A stretch of DNA of 64,000 nt from JANYGA01 sp031420415 (lineage in GTDB: Bacteria; Vulcanimicrobiota; Vulcanimicrobiia; Vulcanimicrobiales; Vulcanimicrobiaceae): the NCBI GenBank assembly GCA_031420415.1, contig JANOMT010000012.1:124001-188000 (forward strand), read 5' to 3'. The notes under the pieces were generated by a model. The model had not been told where the DNA came from and made no database searches. It saw only the letters and a list, made by a program, of their open reading frames with translations. Every line of letters begins with the position of its first letter. Positions within the stretch are counted from its first letter, which is position 1. Below, one piece after another: positions 9,295 through 18,506 of this stretch. The position numbers and the translations under genes were made by a program.

Positions 9295-9533
9295 TGGCGA
9301 GGGTTTCGCCTCGTTTTCCAACGCCCCCGCACGCCCGCACGTGGTACGCGACGCACCGCATCTTCCCAAACCAGTGGCGCACATTCCGTTCGAACCGATC
9401 GGCCGAGTCGGGCGTTACGTAAAGATTAATTATTTCTGGTACCTCTTCAAAACGAAACGCGGTGGTTTGGGGTGTTCCCGGCGCCGCCGAATGACTCGAC
9501 TCGGCCGCTTCGGGCAGGCTCGCCCGCAACGAC

Positions 9534-11180
9534 TTGAGAAAATGTTCGCTCTTCGGAACTGTAGGGAGAGCCGCTATTCTCACGCTGCCCGCAATCGACG
9601 GTCGTCTCAAAGACCATCTCGATCAACTCGGACTTGCCGGCTCGACCGCCGTGCACCGTAATCTTTCCGTGGGCGCGCTATATGAGCACGCATTGCGTCG
9701 CGGCGAGGGCGAACTCGGCGCCGACGGGCAGTTCGTGGTCGAAACGGGCGAACATACAGGTCGCTCGCCAAAAGATAAGTTCTTCGTCCGCGAGCCCGGT
9801 AGCGAAAACCATATCGATTGGGGCGAGACGAACAAAGCCATCGACGCGAAAACCTTCGACGCATTGCTCGCGCGGGTGACGGCATATCTTTCCGAGCGTG
9901 AGATCTACTCACTCGATACGTTCGTCGGTGCCGACGAGCGCTATCGGCTTCCCGTTCGCGTCATCACGCAGTACGCATGGCACTCGCTCTTCGCACGCAA
10001 TCTCTTCATCACACCCGATGTGGCGTCGGCCGATTTCACACCGGAATTTACCGTGATCGATGCAGCGGAATTCGTTGCCGAACCCGAGCGCGATGGAACG
10101 CGGAGTGGCACGTTCGTGCTCGTCAACATGGCGCGTAAGATCGTCCTCATCGGCGGCACGCGCTATGCGGGCGAGATCAAAAAATCGGTCTTTACGATCA
10201 TGAATTACCTGATGCCGCTACGCGACGTGATGCCGATGCACTGCTCGGCAAACGTCGGCCCCGACGGTAATAGCGCGATCTTCTTCGGCCTCTCGGGAAC
10301 GGGGAAGACGACGCTCTCCGCCGACTCGAATCGCCCGCTCGTCGGCGACGACGAACACGGTTGGTCCGCCGACGGCGTCTTCAATTTCGAAGGCGGTTGC
10401 TACGCGAAAGTCATCCGTCTCTCACAAAAAGCAGAGCCTGAAATTTGGGCGGCGTCGCATCGCTTCGGTGCCGTGCTCGAGAACGTCGTCGTCGACGAAT
10501 CGTCCCGATCGCTCGACCTCGAGAGCGAAGCCAAGACGGAGAATACGCGAGCCGCGTATCCGGTCAACTTCATTTCGAACATCGTGCCGGATCTTCGCGC
10601 GGGAAATCCGACGACGATCATCATGCTCACGGCAGATGCATTCGGCGTCCTCCCGCCGATCTCCAAACTCACCCCCGAACAAGCGATGTACCATTTCCTC
10701 TCCGGCTATACCGCGAAGGTCGCGGGTACGGAAAAAGGCGTGACGGAGCCGACCGCTACGTTTTCGACCTGTTTCGGCGCGCCGTTCATGGTCCACCATC
10801 CGACGGTCTACGCAAAACTGCTCGGCGAGCGCATCGCAAAACACGAGGTCACGTGTTGGCTCGTCAATACGGGTTGGACGGGCGGCGCCTACGGCGTGGG
10901 TAAGCGCATGGCGATCGGCCATACGCGCGCCATGGTCAACGCCGCAATCGACGGAACGCTCGCCGGTGCTACGTTCGGAAACGAACCTTTCTTCGGCCTA
11001 TCGATTCCGACGACGGTTCCCGGCGTTCCAGGCGACGTGCTCGATCCGCGTAACGCCTGGAATGACAAAGCCTCCTACGACGCGCAAGCGAAAAAACTCG
11101 CGACGCTCTTCTTCGAGAATTTCAAGAAGTTCGAAGCGCAAGCGAGCGACGGCGTGCGCGCGATCGCGATCGCGCCGTAG
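9534..11180 (+). CDS. pckA: Phosphoenolpyruvate carboxykinase (ATP)
   Basis: Converts oxaloacetate plus ATP to phosphoenolpyruvate in gluconeogenesis. The kinase-1a P-loop is GLSGTGKTT beginning at residue 252 (numbered from the TTG at 9534), followed by the metal-binding GDDEHGWSADGVFNFEGGCY. TGRSPKDKF and the arginine/lysine-rich active site are present; about 530-548 residues is normal. The start is uncertain. The TTG at 9534 has no clear ribosome site, while AGGGAGA at 9562-9568 lies inside the frame, 7 nt before ATT CTC ACG CTG, so a later non-standard start near 9576 is possible. The next gene on the other strand is a malate/lactate-type dehydrogenase whose product could supply oxaloacetate. 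Confidence 0.95.
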   Translation: MRKCSLFGTVGRAAILTLPAIDGRLKDHLDQLGLAGSTAVHRNLSVGALYEHALRRGEGELGADGQFVVETGEHTGRSPKDKFFVREPGSENHIDWGETNKAIDAKTFDALLARVTAYLSEREIYSLDTFVGADERYRLPVRVITQYAWHSLFARNLFITPDVASADFTPEFTVIDAAEFVAEPERDGTRSGTFVLVNMARKIVLIGGTRYAGEIKKSVFTIMNYLMPLRDVMPMHCSANVGPDGNSAIFFGLSGTGKTTLSADSNRPLVGDDEHGWSADGVFNFEGGCYAKVIRLSQKAEPEIWAASHRFGAVLENVVVDESSRSLDLESEAKTENTRAAYPVNFISNIVPDLRAGNPTTIIMLTADAFGVLPPISKLTPEQAMYHFLSGYTAKVAGTEKGVTEPTATFSTCFGAPFMVHHPTVYAKLLGERIAKHEVTCWLVNTGWTGGAYGVGKRMAIGHTRAMVNAAIDGTLAGATFGNEPFFGLSIPTTVPGVPGDVLDPRNAWNDKASYDAQAKKLATLFFENFKKFEAQASDGVRAIAIAP

Positions 11181-11190
11181 CGGCGATCGT

Positions 11191-12276
11191 TTAGGACCGA
11201 AGCGATTGGACGGGCGCGACGCCCGTCTTTTCCGCGACGCGCGCGAGGCTAGCGACCACGACGGGATCGAGTGCGACACCATTGCGGAGTTGTTCGTCGC
11301 TTTTCGAGCGTTCGGGATCGCCTGCCACGAGGACCCCTTCCGAGCCTGGCGCCGGGGCGCTGGTGCGAAACGCGGCGAGTTCGCGCGAAACGTCGGCTTT
11401 GAATTCTGCGACGTCGCGAAACGCATCGATGCGGATCGCAGCGAAAAAGTGGCTCGTGATCCCGCCGTTGAGCGCGCCCGTGCGCGGGGGCATATCGGGC
11501 ACGAGCACGCCGCCGCCGAGCACCGCGCAGAGCATTTCGGCGAGGAGCCCGAGGCCAAAACCTTTGTGGCCCCCGTTCTCCGTTCCAAAGCCGCCGAGCG
11601 GCAAGACCGCGCCGCCCATGCCGGCATCTGGGTCCGTCGTCATCGCCCCGCTCGCGTCGACGGCCCAACCGGGTATGAGTTTTTTGCCCAGGCGTTTGGC
11701 GATCTCGAGCTTTCCGAGCGCGACGGTCGTCGTCGCCATATCGAGCACGAAGGCGTCGCCGTCATTTGCGGGGATCGCATAAGCGAATGGATTCGTGCCG
11801 AGCATCAGATCGCGGCCGCCGGTGGGAACGACGAGCCGGCCCGCGTTGGTCGAGGAGATGCCGATGCAGTCGGCTTCCATCGCGAGCATCGCGTAATAGC
11901 CGGCGATTCCGTAATGATTGGAGTTGCGCACCGTGGAGACGGCCATGCCGATCTCGCGTGCCTTCTCTATCGTACGACGCATCGTGCGTACCGAAACCGG
12001 GTGGCCGAGCCCGTTGCGAGCGTCGATGACGAGTGCCGTCGGCGATTCGCGCACCACCGTGGAGGTCGCTTTGGGATCGACTTGGCCGTCGCGAATCCGG
12101 TCCACGTAAAAGCTTTCGAGACGCGCGACGCCGTGCGACTCGATGCCGCGCGTGTCGGAGGTCACCAGCACCTCACCGACGAGCGCGGCATCTTCGACGG
12201 AGACATCCATCGCTACGAGCGCGCGTGCGACGAACGCGCGAAGATCCGGAGCTGCGAAACGCGTGCGTACAATCAT
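11191..12276 (-). CDS. Malate/L-lactate (Ldh2/YlbC-type) NAD(P)-dependent dehydrogenase
   Basis: 361-residue member of the Ldh2 family, unrelated to classical malate or lactate dehydrogenases. Members oxidise malate, L-lactate, ureidoglycolate, sulfolactate or similar 2-hydroxyacids. Family landmarks are SHGVARLE, the active-site RNSNHYGIAG, GTNPFAYAIP, and GGHKGFGLGLLAEMLC. The gene converges on pckA with 10 bp between the stops. Malate as substrate would fit a link to PEPCK, but that is inference; sequence alone does not settle the substrate. Confidence 0.88.
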   Translation of the reverse strand: MIVRTRFAAPDLRAFVARALVAMDVSVEDAALVGEVLVTSDTRGIESHGVARLESFYVDRIRDGQVDPKATSTVVRESPTALVIDARNGLGHPVSVRTMRRTIEKAREIGMAVSTVRNSNHYGIAGYYAMLAMEADCIGISSTNAGRLVVPTGGRDLMLGTNPFAYAIPANDGDAFVLDMATTTVALGKLEIAKRLGKKLIPGWAVDASGAMTTDPDAGMGGAVLPLGGFGTENGGHKGFGLGLLAEMLCAVLGGGVLVPDMPPRTGALNGGITSHFFAAIRIDAFRDVAEFKADVSRELAAFRTSAPAPGSEGVLVAGDPERSKSDEQLRNGVALDPVVVASLARVAEKTGVAPVQSLRS

Positions 12277-12355
12277 ACCGCCCGCTTCGTAGCGACGCCG
12301 GGTGCTCCCGCTCGCTATTGAAACCGCGACCTTGTCGCGCGTTTATTACTCAGCG

Positions 12356-13468
12356 ATGACGCATCTCTTCGAGCCCTTGACCGTACGCGGTGTGACGCTG
12401 CCCAACCGAATCGTCGTTTCGCCGATGTGCGAATATTCGAGCGTCGATGGTTTCGCGAGCGACTGGCATCTCGTCCACCTTGGATCGCGCGCCGTCGGTG
12501 GTGCGGGGCTCGTGATCACCGAGGCCGCCGCCGTTTCTCCCGAAGGGCGCATCACGGCGGGTGACCTCGGCATCTATACCGACGCGCACGTTCCCGAATT
12601 GCGTCGGATCGTCGATTTCATTCACGCAAACGGTGCGGTCGCAGGCATCCAACTCGCGCACGCCGGTCGCAAGGCGAGCTCGGCGCGGCCGTGGGATGGC
12701 GGCCGCCGCGTCGCCGCAGCCGATGGCGGATGGGACCCTCTCTCACCGAGTGCGATCGCCTACCACGACGACGACGCGCCGCCGCTTGCGATGAGCGAAA
12801 CCGATATCGCGCAGGTGGTCGCCGATTTCGCGGCAGCCGCGATACGCGCGGTACGCGCGGGATTCCGCGTCATCGAAATTCACGCAGCGCACGGCTATCT
12901 GCTCCATTCATTTTATTCACCGCTCGCGAATACGCGCACCGATGGCTACGGCGGTTCGTTCGCAAACCGGACGCGACTCACGCACGACGTGCTTCGCGCC
13001 GTGCGTGCGGCCGTGCCGCACGATGTGGCAGTCTTCGTGCGCATCTCGGCCGTGGATTGGGCACCGGGTGGCTGGACGATCGATGAATCCGTCGCGCTCG
13101 CGCGCGATCTCGCGCAGCTCGGGTGCGATCTCGTCGACGTTTCGTCGGGCGGACTCGTCGCGCACCAACAGATCGCGGTCGGACCGAATTATCAGGTCCC
13201 CTTCGCCGAAGAGATCCGTCGCGAAGCGCGCGTTGCGACGGGTGCGGTCGGGATGATCACCGAGGCCGAACAAGCCGATGAGATCGTGCGCTCGGGCAAA
13301 GCCGATCTCGCGCTGCTCGCACGCGAATTCTTACGCGATCCCTATTGGCCGCTCCATGCCGCAACGAAGCTCGGCATCGACGTTCCATGGCCGAAGCAAT
13401 ACGACCGTGCGAAAACACGTCCGGTGCTCACGCAAACGCGGAGAGACCCGTCAACGCTTGTCCGATGA
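12356..13468 (+). CDS. Old Yellow Enzyme family NADH:flavin oxidoreductase (YqjM-like)
   Basis: 370-residue FMN-dependent ene-reductase from the ATG at 12356, which gives the typical opening HLFEPLTVRGVTLPNRIVV; an upstream extension in the frame looks non-coding. Cys25 in SPMCEYSS matches the redox-tuning cysteine of YqjM. QLAHAGRKAS and the FMN/substrate motif HAAHGYLLHSFYSPLANTR are intact. Such enzymes reduce activated C=C bonds of enones and electrophiles, often as stress defence. The last 41 bp overlap, on the opposite strand, the end of the acyl-CoA dehydrogenase gene. Confidence 0.92.
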   Translation: MTHLFEPLTVRGVTLPNRIVVSPMCEYSSVDGFASDWHLVHLGSRAVGGAGLVITEAAAVSPEGRITAGDLGIYTDAHVPELRRIVDFIHANGAVAGIQLAHAGRKASSARPWDGGRRVAAADGGWDPLSPSAIAYHDDDAPPLAMSETDIAQVVADFAAAAIRAVRAGFRVIEIHAAHGYLLHSFYSPLANTRTDGYGGSFANRTRLTHDVLRAVRAAVPHDVAVFVRISAVDWAPGGWTIDESVALARDLAQLGCDLVDVSSGGLVAHQQIAVGPNYQVPFAEEIRREARVATGAVGMITEAEQADEIVRSGKADLALLAREFLRDPYWPLHAATKLGIDVPWPKQYDRAKTRPVLTQTRRDPSTLVR

Positions 13469-14639
13469 TGAGCGTATGAATCTCGCTCGTACCTTCGTAC
13501 GTGAGCACCGCTTCGAGATTGTTCATATGGCGCATGATCGGATAGTCGAGCGTGATCCCACTCGCCCCGAGGATCGTGCGCGCTTCGCGCGCGATCGCGA
13601 GCGCTTCGCGGACGTTGTTGAGTTTGCCGAACGAAACGTGCGCGGGTGCGAGCCTACCCGCGTCTTTGAGCACGCCGAGATGCGTCGCGAGCAATTGCGC
13701 TTTTTGTAATTCGAGCGCCATGTTCGCGAGTTTTTCTTGCGTGAGTTGGAAGCCCGCGATCGGCCTGCCCCATTGCATACGCGTCGTCGCATACGCGAGC
13801 GCCGCTTCATAACACGCGCGAGCCGCACCGACGGCCCCCCAGACGATGCCGTAACGCGCTTCGTTCAAACACGAGAGCGGCCCACGCATCCCGCGCACGC
13901 CCGGCAACATCGCGCTCGCCGGAACGTAGCACTCCCGCAGGATCAGCTCGCTCGTGACCGACGCGCGCAGCGAGAGCTTACGCGCGATGTCGCATGTGTG
14001 AAATCCGGGCGTGTCGGTTGGGATGACGAACCCGCGCACGTCGCTTCCCATCGCCGTCGCGCCGGGCTCCGGATCGAGGTGCGCCCAGACGATCGCGACG
14101 TCGGCGATACCACCACTCGTAATCCACGCTTTGGTCCCGTCGATCACGTAGCCATCGCCGCGCGTTCGCGCAGTCGTACGCATGCCCGTGGGCTCGCTGC
14201 CGAAATCCCACTCGCTCAAACCAAAACAGCCGATCGCTTCACCGCTCGCAAGTCGTGGAAGCCACGTCGTCTTCTGCACTTCGGAGCCGAACGCGTGAAT
14301 CGGATACATCGCGAGCGACCCCTGCACCGAAACGAAGCTGCGCAATCCCGAATCGCCCGCTTCGAGTTCGCGGCACGCGATGCCGTATGCGGTCGCGCTC
14401 GCGCCCGCACACCCGTAGCCGTCGAGATGCATGCCGAGCACGCCGAGCTTGCCGAGTTCGCGTGGTAACGCGGGTGGGAACGTCCCCGATTCGAACCACT
14501 CACCGATCTCAGGGAGGACGCGCGCACGCACGAAATCACGAACGGTATCGCGCACGAGCCGAACGTCGGGATCGAACGCTTCGTCGAGCGCGAGCGGGTC
14601 GAGCGGATTGACGTGCGGCTGTGGTGCGAGCGTCTTCAT
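13428..14639 (-). CDS. Acyl-CoA dehydrogenase, glutaryl-CoA dehydrogenase-like
   Basis: 403-residue FAD enzyme. It resembles glutaryl-CoA dehydrogenase more than straight-chain enzymes. RKLSLRASVTSELI corresponds to the GCDH K(F/L)SLRAS loop, and the catalytic base is Glu382 in NLEAVLTYEGTSEIH, the C-terminal position typical of GCDH. FGLSEWDFGSEPTGMRT is the FAD/acyl loop. GCDH converts glutaryl-CoA to crotonyl-CoA in lysine/tryptophan or aromatic breakdown, but no other pathway gene is nearby. Its start lies 48 bp after the phnE stop on the same strand, so it may be read through from the phn operon. Confidence 0.88.
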   Translation of the reverse strand: MKTLAPQPHVNPLDPLALDEAFDPDVRLVRDTVRDFVRARVLPEIGEWFESGTFPPALPRELGKLGVLGMHLDGYGCAGASATAYGIACRELEAGDSGLRSFVSVQGSLAMYPIHAFGSEVQKTTWLPRLASGEAIGCFGLSEWDFGSEPTGMRTTARTRGDGYVIDGTKAWITSGGIADVAIVWAHLDPEPGATAMGSDVRGFVIPTDTPGFHTCDIARKLSLRASVTSELILRECYVPASAMLPGVRGMRGPLSCLNEARYGIVWGAVGAARACYEAALAYATTRMQWGRPIAGFQLTQEKLANMALELQKAQLLATHLGVLKDAGRLAPAHVSFGKLNNVREALAIAREARTILGASGITLDYPIMRHMNNLEAVLTYEGTSEIHTLIIGQALTGLSAFA

Positions 14640-14687
14640 GCGTCGTGAATTCCAGACGAGCGGGCGCGTTTCATGGTCGGATGCACG

Positions 14688-16118
14688 CTAGCGCTCCATC
14701 GTGCGCAATTCGAAGCGGCGGCGAGCCAGTTGCGTGATGCGGTCGGAACCGAGGACGAGCGCGATTGCGACGATTACGTAGGCGAGCAGCTCGCGATCGT
14801 GCAAGAGCTGTTGCGCGTTGAAGATTTGTTGACCGAGGCCGCCGGCACCGACGATGCCGAGCGTCGTCGATGCGCGCACGTTCCACTCCCAGCGATATAA
14901 GAGATGCGCGCTCATTGCCGCGAACGCTCCCGGCGCGATGCCGGCTGAGACCGCCGCGAGGCCGGTGCTGCCGCTCGCGACGAGCGCTTCTGCAGGCAAC
15001 GTGTCGACGAGTTCGAGGCTTTCGGCAAAGAGTTTCCCGAGTACGCCTGCCGTATGGATCGCGAGCGCAACGGCGCCGGCTTTTGGCCCGAGCCCGACGA
15101 ATGCAAGCGCTACGAGTGCGACCGCAATCGGCGGAACGGAACGCGCGACGACGAGGACGATTCGCGCGACGAATGCGGGCAGAATCGACCACGGTCGATA
15201 CCCCGTGCCGCGCACCCAACCGCTCGCGACGACGCGCGCGACCAGGAGCGCGAGCGGGATCGCCGCGAGCGCGCCAACGAACGTGCCCGCAACGGCGACG
15301 CCGATCGTTTCCAGCACACCCCATGCAGCGTTGCCGATCACGGTCGGCGTGAATGCGGGCGGAATCGAGCGCGCGAGATACGTGAGGACGCGCGGAGGTG
15401 CCGTGGCGAATGCGTGCCACGGATCGTGCGTCGCGGAGGTGAGCGCCACGATACCGGTAAGCGAGACGACGGCGAAGGCCGCGAGTGCCATCCAGGCAGG
15501 CGCCCGCGCGCGCAGGACGCCACTCGTCGAATCGACGACGATCACGAGTACGACGAGCGCGGCGACGTACCACGCGAAAGCGCCGTAGTCGAGTAGGTTG
15601 AGACTCGTGATCATCGCCGAACCGAGTCCGCCTGCGCCGACGACGCCCACGATCACGGCTGCACGCATGATGCTTTCGAACGTATAGGCACCGAAGCCGA
15701 TGAGACCGGGCCACGCGGCGGGGACGAGGCCCACGAGAAAGCTCGCGGTCGCCGTCGCTCCCGTCGCGCGCAGCGCTTCTTCCGGTTCCCGGCGCACCGA
15801 TTCGAGGATCTCGGCGTAGAGTTTCGCGATCGTCGCCGCACCTGAAAGCCCGAGTGCGAGCGTTCCCGGAACGGCCCCGAATCCGAGTGCGACGACGAAG
15901 ACGATCGCGAGCACGAGTTCGGGAATCGCGCGCACGAATGCGGCGAGCGCGCGCAACAACGCGCCCGCGCGACCACCACGGGCAATCACGATTGCCGTGG
16001 GCGTGCCGAGCAAGATCGCGATCGGCAACGCGCCCGCGGCGATCGCGATCGTTTCGAGTACGGGCGTACGTAGAAAATCGATCGTCGCCCGAACGTCGAT
16101 CGCGGCGACGAGCGGCAC
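14688..16118 (-). CDS. phnE: Phosphonate/phosphite-type ABC transporter permease, fused double PhnE
   Basis: 476-residue integral membrane protein made of two homologous permease halves, each about 230 residues, joined in one chain. Each half carries its own coupling (EAA-like) loop: ESVRREPEEALRATGAT in the first and ELVDTLPAEALVASGST in the second, each followed by a GxxGAGGLG stretch. Single-domain PhnE would need to dimerise; here the dimer is covalent. It begins with a GTG immediately after the phnC stop codon with no spacer. With PhnC and PhnD it forms an importer for phosphonate, phosphite or phosphate-like oxyanions. Confidence 0.9.
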   Translation of the reverse strand: MPLVAAIDVRATIDFLRTPVLETIAIAAGALPIAILLGTPTAIVIARGGRAGALLRALAAFVRAIPELVLAIVFVVALGFGAVPGTLALGLSGAATIAKLYAEILESVRREPEEALRATGATATASFLVGLVPAAWPGLIGFGAYTFESIMRAAVIVGVVGAGGLGSAMITSLNLLDYGAFAWYVAALVVLVIVVDSTSGVLRARAPAWMALAAFAVVSLTGIVALTSATHDPWHAFATAPPRVLTYLARSIPPAFTPTVIGNAAWGVLETIGVAVAGTFVGALAAIPLALLVARVVASGWVRGTGYRPWSILPAFVARIVLVVARSVPPIAVALVALAFVGLGPKAGAVALAIHTAGVLGKLFAESLELVDTLPAEALVASGSTGLAAVSAGIAPGAFAAMSAHLLYRWEWNVRASTTLGIVGAGGLGQQIFNAQQLLHDRELLAYVIVAIALVLGSDRITQLARRRFELRTMER

Positions 16119-16826
16119 TTACAAACCGCTCGACGCGAGCGGTTCTTCGGGGACCACGACGCCGCCGCCGACCCGAATCGTTCGGTCGAAACGACGTGCG
16201 AGTTCGGGTTGGTGTAACGAGCAGAGCAACGTCGCGCCACGCGATTTCGCATCGGCGAGCAACATGTTGACGATCTCGCTCCCGAGCTCGGGATCGAGCG
16301 ATGCGGCGGGTTCGTCTGCGAGCACGAGTTCGGCGCGCTGCGCGATCGCGCGCGCGATCGCAACACGCTGGCGTTGACCGCCCGAAAGTTCGAATGCAGG
16401 CGATGCGATACGATCCGCAAGACCGACGCGTTCGAGCGCCGCGAGCGCCATCTCGCGTTCGGCGGCGCGCGGCGCGAGCACCGCACGAAGGGCTCCCGCC
16501 GTGCTCCGGCGCCCGAACGTTCCCGCGATGACGTTCTGCATGACGCTGAGTTGATCGACGAGCCCGTGCGCTTGAAAGACGACGGCGATACGCGCGCGCA
16601 TGGCGCGTAGCCGAGCTCCGTGTAACGTCGCGAGATCGTTCCCATCGACGAGCACGCGGCCGGACGTCGGCGCGAACGCACCGTAGGACATGCGAAAGAT
16701 CGTGCTCTTTCCCGCACCACTGGGACCGACGAGCGCCACGCGCTCGCCACGCTCCAGCACGAACGACACCGACGTCAGGACTTTACGCGTGCCGTAGCCG
16801 CCCGTAACGTCGTCGAAAATGAGCAC
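16119..16826 (-). CDS. phnC: Phosphonate/phosphite-type ABC transporter ATP-binding protein
   Basis: 235-residue ABC ATPase. Walker A is GPSGAGKST, the Q-loop is VVFQAHGLVDQLSVMQNV, the signature is LSGGQRQR, Walker B is ELVLADEP, and the H-loop is CSLHQPELA. VDQLSVMQNV is characteristic of PhnC proteins (usually RLSVLxNV). It energises the fused PhnE permease encoded directly downstream. It lies 6 bp after the stop of a short-chain dehydrogenase that interrupts the usual phnD-phnC order. Confidence 0.92.
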   Translation of the reverse strand: MLIFDDVTGGYGTRKVLTSVSFVLERGERVALVGPSGAGKSTIFRMSYGAFAPTSGRVLVDGNDLATLHGARLRAMRARIAVVFQAHGLVDQLSVMQNVIAGTFGRRSTAGALRAVLAPRAAEREMALAALERVGLADRIASPAFELSGGQRQRVAIARAIAQRAELVLADEPAASLDPELGSEIVNMLLADAKSRGATLLCSLHQPELARRFDRTIRVGGGVVVPEEPLASSGL

Positions 16827-16832
16827 GCAGCG

Positions 16833-17609
16833 TTACGTCGTCGAGCGTTTGACCGCAAGCGGTGCGAAGGATTGGACGACGGGCATCATCTGGACGGAAT
16901 TGATATTGACGTGCGCCGGGCGCGTCGCGACCCAATGCACGGCATCGGCAACGTCGTCGGCATCGAGCGGCGTCGTATCGGCATAGAGTGCCTCTGCTTT
17001 CTCGGCGTTTCCACGAAAACGAATGGTCGAAAATTCGGTTCCGCCGCATAAACCCGGTTGGATATCGGTGACGCGGACGTCGGTTCCGAAGAGATCTGCG
17101 CGCAAGTTGAGCGAGAATTGATACACGAACGCTTTGGTCGCGCCGTAGACGTTGCCACCGGGATACGGAAATTGGGCCGCGATCGAACCGAGACTCACGA
17201 TATGCCCGCGATTACGCTCTACCATGCCCGGTAGGAGCGCGCGCGTACAATACATCAATCCTTTAACGTTCGTGTCGACCATCGCGTCCCATTCATCGAG
17301 GTCGGCCTTGTGCGCGGGTTCGAGTCCGAGCGCGAGTCCCGCATTATTGACGAGCACGTCGACGGCTGCAAACTCAGGTGGTAACGACGCAACCGCCGCC
17401 TCGACGGCGGCCCGGTCGCGAACGTCGAATTCGAGTGTGTGGGCGCGTTCGCCGAATTCGTTTTTGAGCTTCGCGAGCAATTCGCCGCGGCGGCCGGTAA
17501 TGACGACGCGCGCGCCATCCTCCGCGAATCGGCGCGCGATCGCGAGACCGAAGCCTGCGGTAGCTCCCGTCACGAAGACGACGCCCGGTGCGAAAGGAGT
17601 TTTCCTCAT
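16833..17609 (-). CDS. Short-chain dehydrogenase/reductase (YdfG-like) inside the phn operon
   Basis: 258-residue classical SDR. The nucleotide-binding motif is TGATAGFGLAIAR, then NNAGLALGLEPA, with the catalytic Ser in VSLGSIA and Tyr/Lys in YGATKAF. The NAGLALGLEPAHKAD-like stretch and overall pattern match YdfG enzymes (NADP-dependent 3-hydroxyacid/serine dehydrogenases). The start ATG overlaps the phnD stop by 4 nt (ATGA), and phnC follows after 6 bp, so it is truly part of the transporter operon. A role in metabolising the imported compound, such as a hydroxyalkylphosphonate, is inference only. Confidence 0.88.
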   Translation of the reverse strand: MRKTPFAPGVVFVTGATAGFGLAIARRFAEDGARVVITGRRGELLAKLKNEFGERAHTLEFDVRDRAAVEAAVASLPPEFAAVDVLVNNAGLALGLEPAHKADLDEWDAMVDTNVKGLMYCTRALLPGMVERNRGHIVSLGSIAAQFPYPGGNVYGATKAFVYQFSLNLRADLFGTDVRVTDIQPGLCGGTEFSTIRFRGNAEKAEALYADTTPLDADDVADAVHWVATRPAHVNINSVQMMPVVQSFAPLAVKRSTT

Positions 17610-18454
17610 AGCAAATTGAGCTTCTTCGCCGTCTCGCGAATCGAATCGTACTCGTGGTCGCTCACCGTCACGTAGCGCGTCGCGCGCAAGAGCGCGAGCA
17701 ACTTCGGGTCGTTTGCTTGGAGGAAACCGTGACGGATGCTCGTGATGAGCGAGCTATCGAGATCCTTGCGCACGGCCCACACGTAATCCGTAAAGGGTTT
17801 ACTCGTGTAAAACACGCGCGCTTTTGCCGGATCGAGGGTTTTGTCGGCGACGAGTTTGCGATAGACGGTTTCGTCGATCGCGCCCGCATCGACCTGACCC
17901 GACGCGACGGCAACCGCCGTCGCGGTGTGATTGCCCGTGTAGCGCGTTTTCATCTCGGTATCGGGATTGACGCCGGCTTCGAGCATCTCTTTGACCGGAA
18001 TGAGATGGCCCGAAGTCGAGTTAACGTCACCGAACGCGAACGTTTTGCCTTTAAGGTCTTTGAGCGAAGTGATGGCGCCGTTCGCGGAGCTCGCGATGAA
18101 GAGCGAGTGAAAACGGCGGTCTTCGAGACGTTGCACGAGCGGCCGCACGCCGTAGCGCTCGTTTGCCTTCACGTAGGTCAGCGCGCCGAAGTACGCGAGG
18201 TCGACGCCGTCGTTGCCGATCGCTTCGACCGTTGCGGCATAATTGGTCGGGATGATCAAGCGCACGGTACGCCCCGTCGCCCGCTGGAGCATCTCGACGA
18301 GAGGCTGCTTCTCTGCGTACGAAGCGGCCGTGGTGGCCACGTCGGGAATGAATGCAACGCGAAGTTCGTCTGCCGCGCTCGCGCGGAGTGGCAGGGCGGC
18401 GGCGGCGGCAATGCCGGCTGCGCCGCGCACGAAGAGAGCACGAGAGAAAGACAC
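17606..18454 (-). CDS. phnD: Phosphate/phosphite/phosphonate ABC transporter substrate-binding protein
   Basis: 282-residue periplasmic binding protein with an N-terminal signal peptide (SFSRALFVRGAAGIAAAAALPLRASA). The mature part has the PhnD fold markers RVAFIPD, VDLAYFGALTYVKA, LKGKTFAFGDVNSTSGHLIP and GAIDETVYRKL. STSGHLIP is the anion-binding loop of the PhnD/PtxB group. Which oxyanion is bound cannot be told from sequence. It is the first gene of the operon phnD-SDR-phnC-phnE, divergent from a TetR regulator 114 bp away. Confidence 0.9.
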   Translation of the reverse strand: MSFSRALFVRGAAGIAAAAALPLRASAADELRVAFIPDVATTAASYAEKQPLVEMLQRATGRTVRLIIPTNYAATVEAIGNDGVDLAYFGALTYVKANERYGVRPLVQRLEDRRFHSLFIASSANGAITSLKDLKGKTFAFGDVNSTSGHLIPVKEMLEAGVNPDTEMKTRYTGNHTATAVAVASGQVDAGAIDETVYRKLVADKTLDPAKARVFYTSKPFTDYVWAVRKDLDSSLITSIRHGFLQANDPKLLALLRATRYVTVSDHEYDSIRETAKKLNLL

Positions 18455-18506
18455 AAAAACTCCTTGCGCGATGCGCTTGGGAAGGCAGACGTTCGCTTCT
18501 GACGCA

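Noticed and set aside
14870..15600. Several plus-strand frames across phnE
   Set aside because: Shadow frames of a membrane protein; they are charged and lack hydrophobic pattern or motifs.
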